DNA from: Lysinibacillus pakistanensis
GTDB lineage: Bacteria; Bacillota; Bacilli; Bacillales_A; Planococcaceae
Length of the DNA stretch: 64,000 nt
Assembly (NCBI RefSeq): GCF_030123245.1
Contig: NZ_CP126101.1
Coordinates: 4,090,501 to 4,154,500, forward strand
Reading direction: 5' to 3'
Numbering within the stretch: position 1 is the first letter of the stretch; the number at the start of each line of letters is the position of its first letter. A model generated the notes under the pieces. It made no database searches. It was not told the origin of the DNA and saw nothing but the letters and a program-made list of their open reading frames with translations. The position numbers and the translations under genes are program-made. Shown in pieces: positions 63,891 through 64,000 of the stretch.

Positions 63891-64000
63891 ATGAATCCAA
63901 TGGTTGAATTTTGTGTAAGTAATTTAGCAAATGGCTCTCAAAAAGCATATGAAATATTAGAGCGTGATCCAAACATCGACGTTCTGGAATATGGCTGCCT
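63891..64000 (+). CDS. yuzB: YuzB family protein (DUF1450), truncated by window end
   Basis: The frame [20 protein letters not shown]... is open to the window edge. GGTGAGGTGA precedes the ATG. The start matches YuzB/DUF1450, small proteins with conserved cysteines at the beginning (FCVSN) and later (EYGC). It neighbours yutJ as in Bacillus. Only 36 residues are visible. Confidence 0.8.
   Translation, partial: MNPMVEFCVSNLANGSQKAYEILERDPNIDVLEYGC

Overview
The window looks like the chromosome of a low-G+C, endospore-forming-type Firmicute close to Lysinibacillus (Bacillales, Planococcaceae-like). Pointers are the Mrp antiporter operon beside yufK, the yugI/yugE/patB, yuiD/pepA(yuiE)/yuiB and yutM/yutI/yuzD/yutJ/yuzB neighbourhoods, the cysH-cysP-sat-cysC order, and strong AGGAGG ribosome sites with frequent TTG and GTG starts. 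This assignment rests on gene content and synteny, not on a search.

Layout. 1-2.2 kb: a truncated secreted surface protein and a small membrane protein. 2.3-8.1 kb: glutamate dehydrogenase, ornithine aminotransferase and pyrroline-5-carboxylate dehydrogenase (arginine/ornithine/proline to 2-oxoglutarate), with a divergent RocR-like regulator that has lost the sigma-54 contact loop. 8.2-18.5 kb: housekeeping genes (S1-domain protein, ECF sigma/anti-sigma pair, NSS transporter, PatB, CorA-like protein, cyclophilin, class A PBP). 18.6-25.1 kb: yufK and the complete mrpABCDEFG Na+/H+ antiporter operon. 25.7-34.0 kb: sulfate activation and uptake (cysC, sat, cysP, cysH leftward; sbp-cysT-cysW-cysA rightward), with a 21-bp-period tandem array inside the cysH operon and structured leaders. 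34.0-34.9 kb: a gene-poor stretch ending in an IS21 IstB remnant. 34.9-45.2 kb: a leftward, visibly AT-rich lasso-peptide biosynthetic cluster. 45.5-49.3 kb: a ComX-ComQ-ComP-ComA-like quorum-sensing locus, divergent from it. 49.3-54.6 kb: sulfite reductase and siroheme genes (cysI, cysJ, yezD, sirB, cobA). 54.9-64.0 kb: conserved small operons including a MarR/CarD divergent pair, Fe-S assembly proteins and an NADH dehydrogenase with two Rex-type operators.

The most unusual system is the lasso cluster. It has separate B1 (PqqD-like recognition protein), B2 (Cys/His/Asp protease) and C (asparagine-synthetase-like cyclase) genes, and two precursors of 62 and 63 residues whose leaders carry the YxxP...G recognition pattern. 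Predicted cores start with Gly1 and have Glu at position 8, so an 8-residue macrolactam is expected, but they are 42 and 44 residues long with four cysteines each. The cluster also encodes a VKOR homologue, a membrane-anchored DsbA-like oxidoreductase, a MauE-like protein and a thioredoxin-fold protein without a CxxC, together with an ABC exporter and a MacB/FtsX-type transporter. I infer disulfide-rich, long-tailed lasso peptides, possibly under quorum control by the adjacent isoprenylated-pheromone system; the two units share a 286-bp divergent intergenic region containing a perfect 10-bp inverted repeat.

Sulfur genes form a second theme. The cysH and cobA leaders share an almost identical 22-23-nt element that overlaps the 5' arm of an intrinsic terminator in both. 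The sulfate-binding-protein leader also ends in a terminator hairpin. This suggests attenuation control of the sulfur regulon by an RNA element I do not recognise as S-box or T-box.
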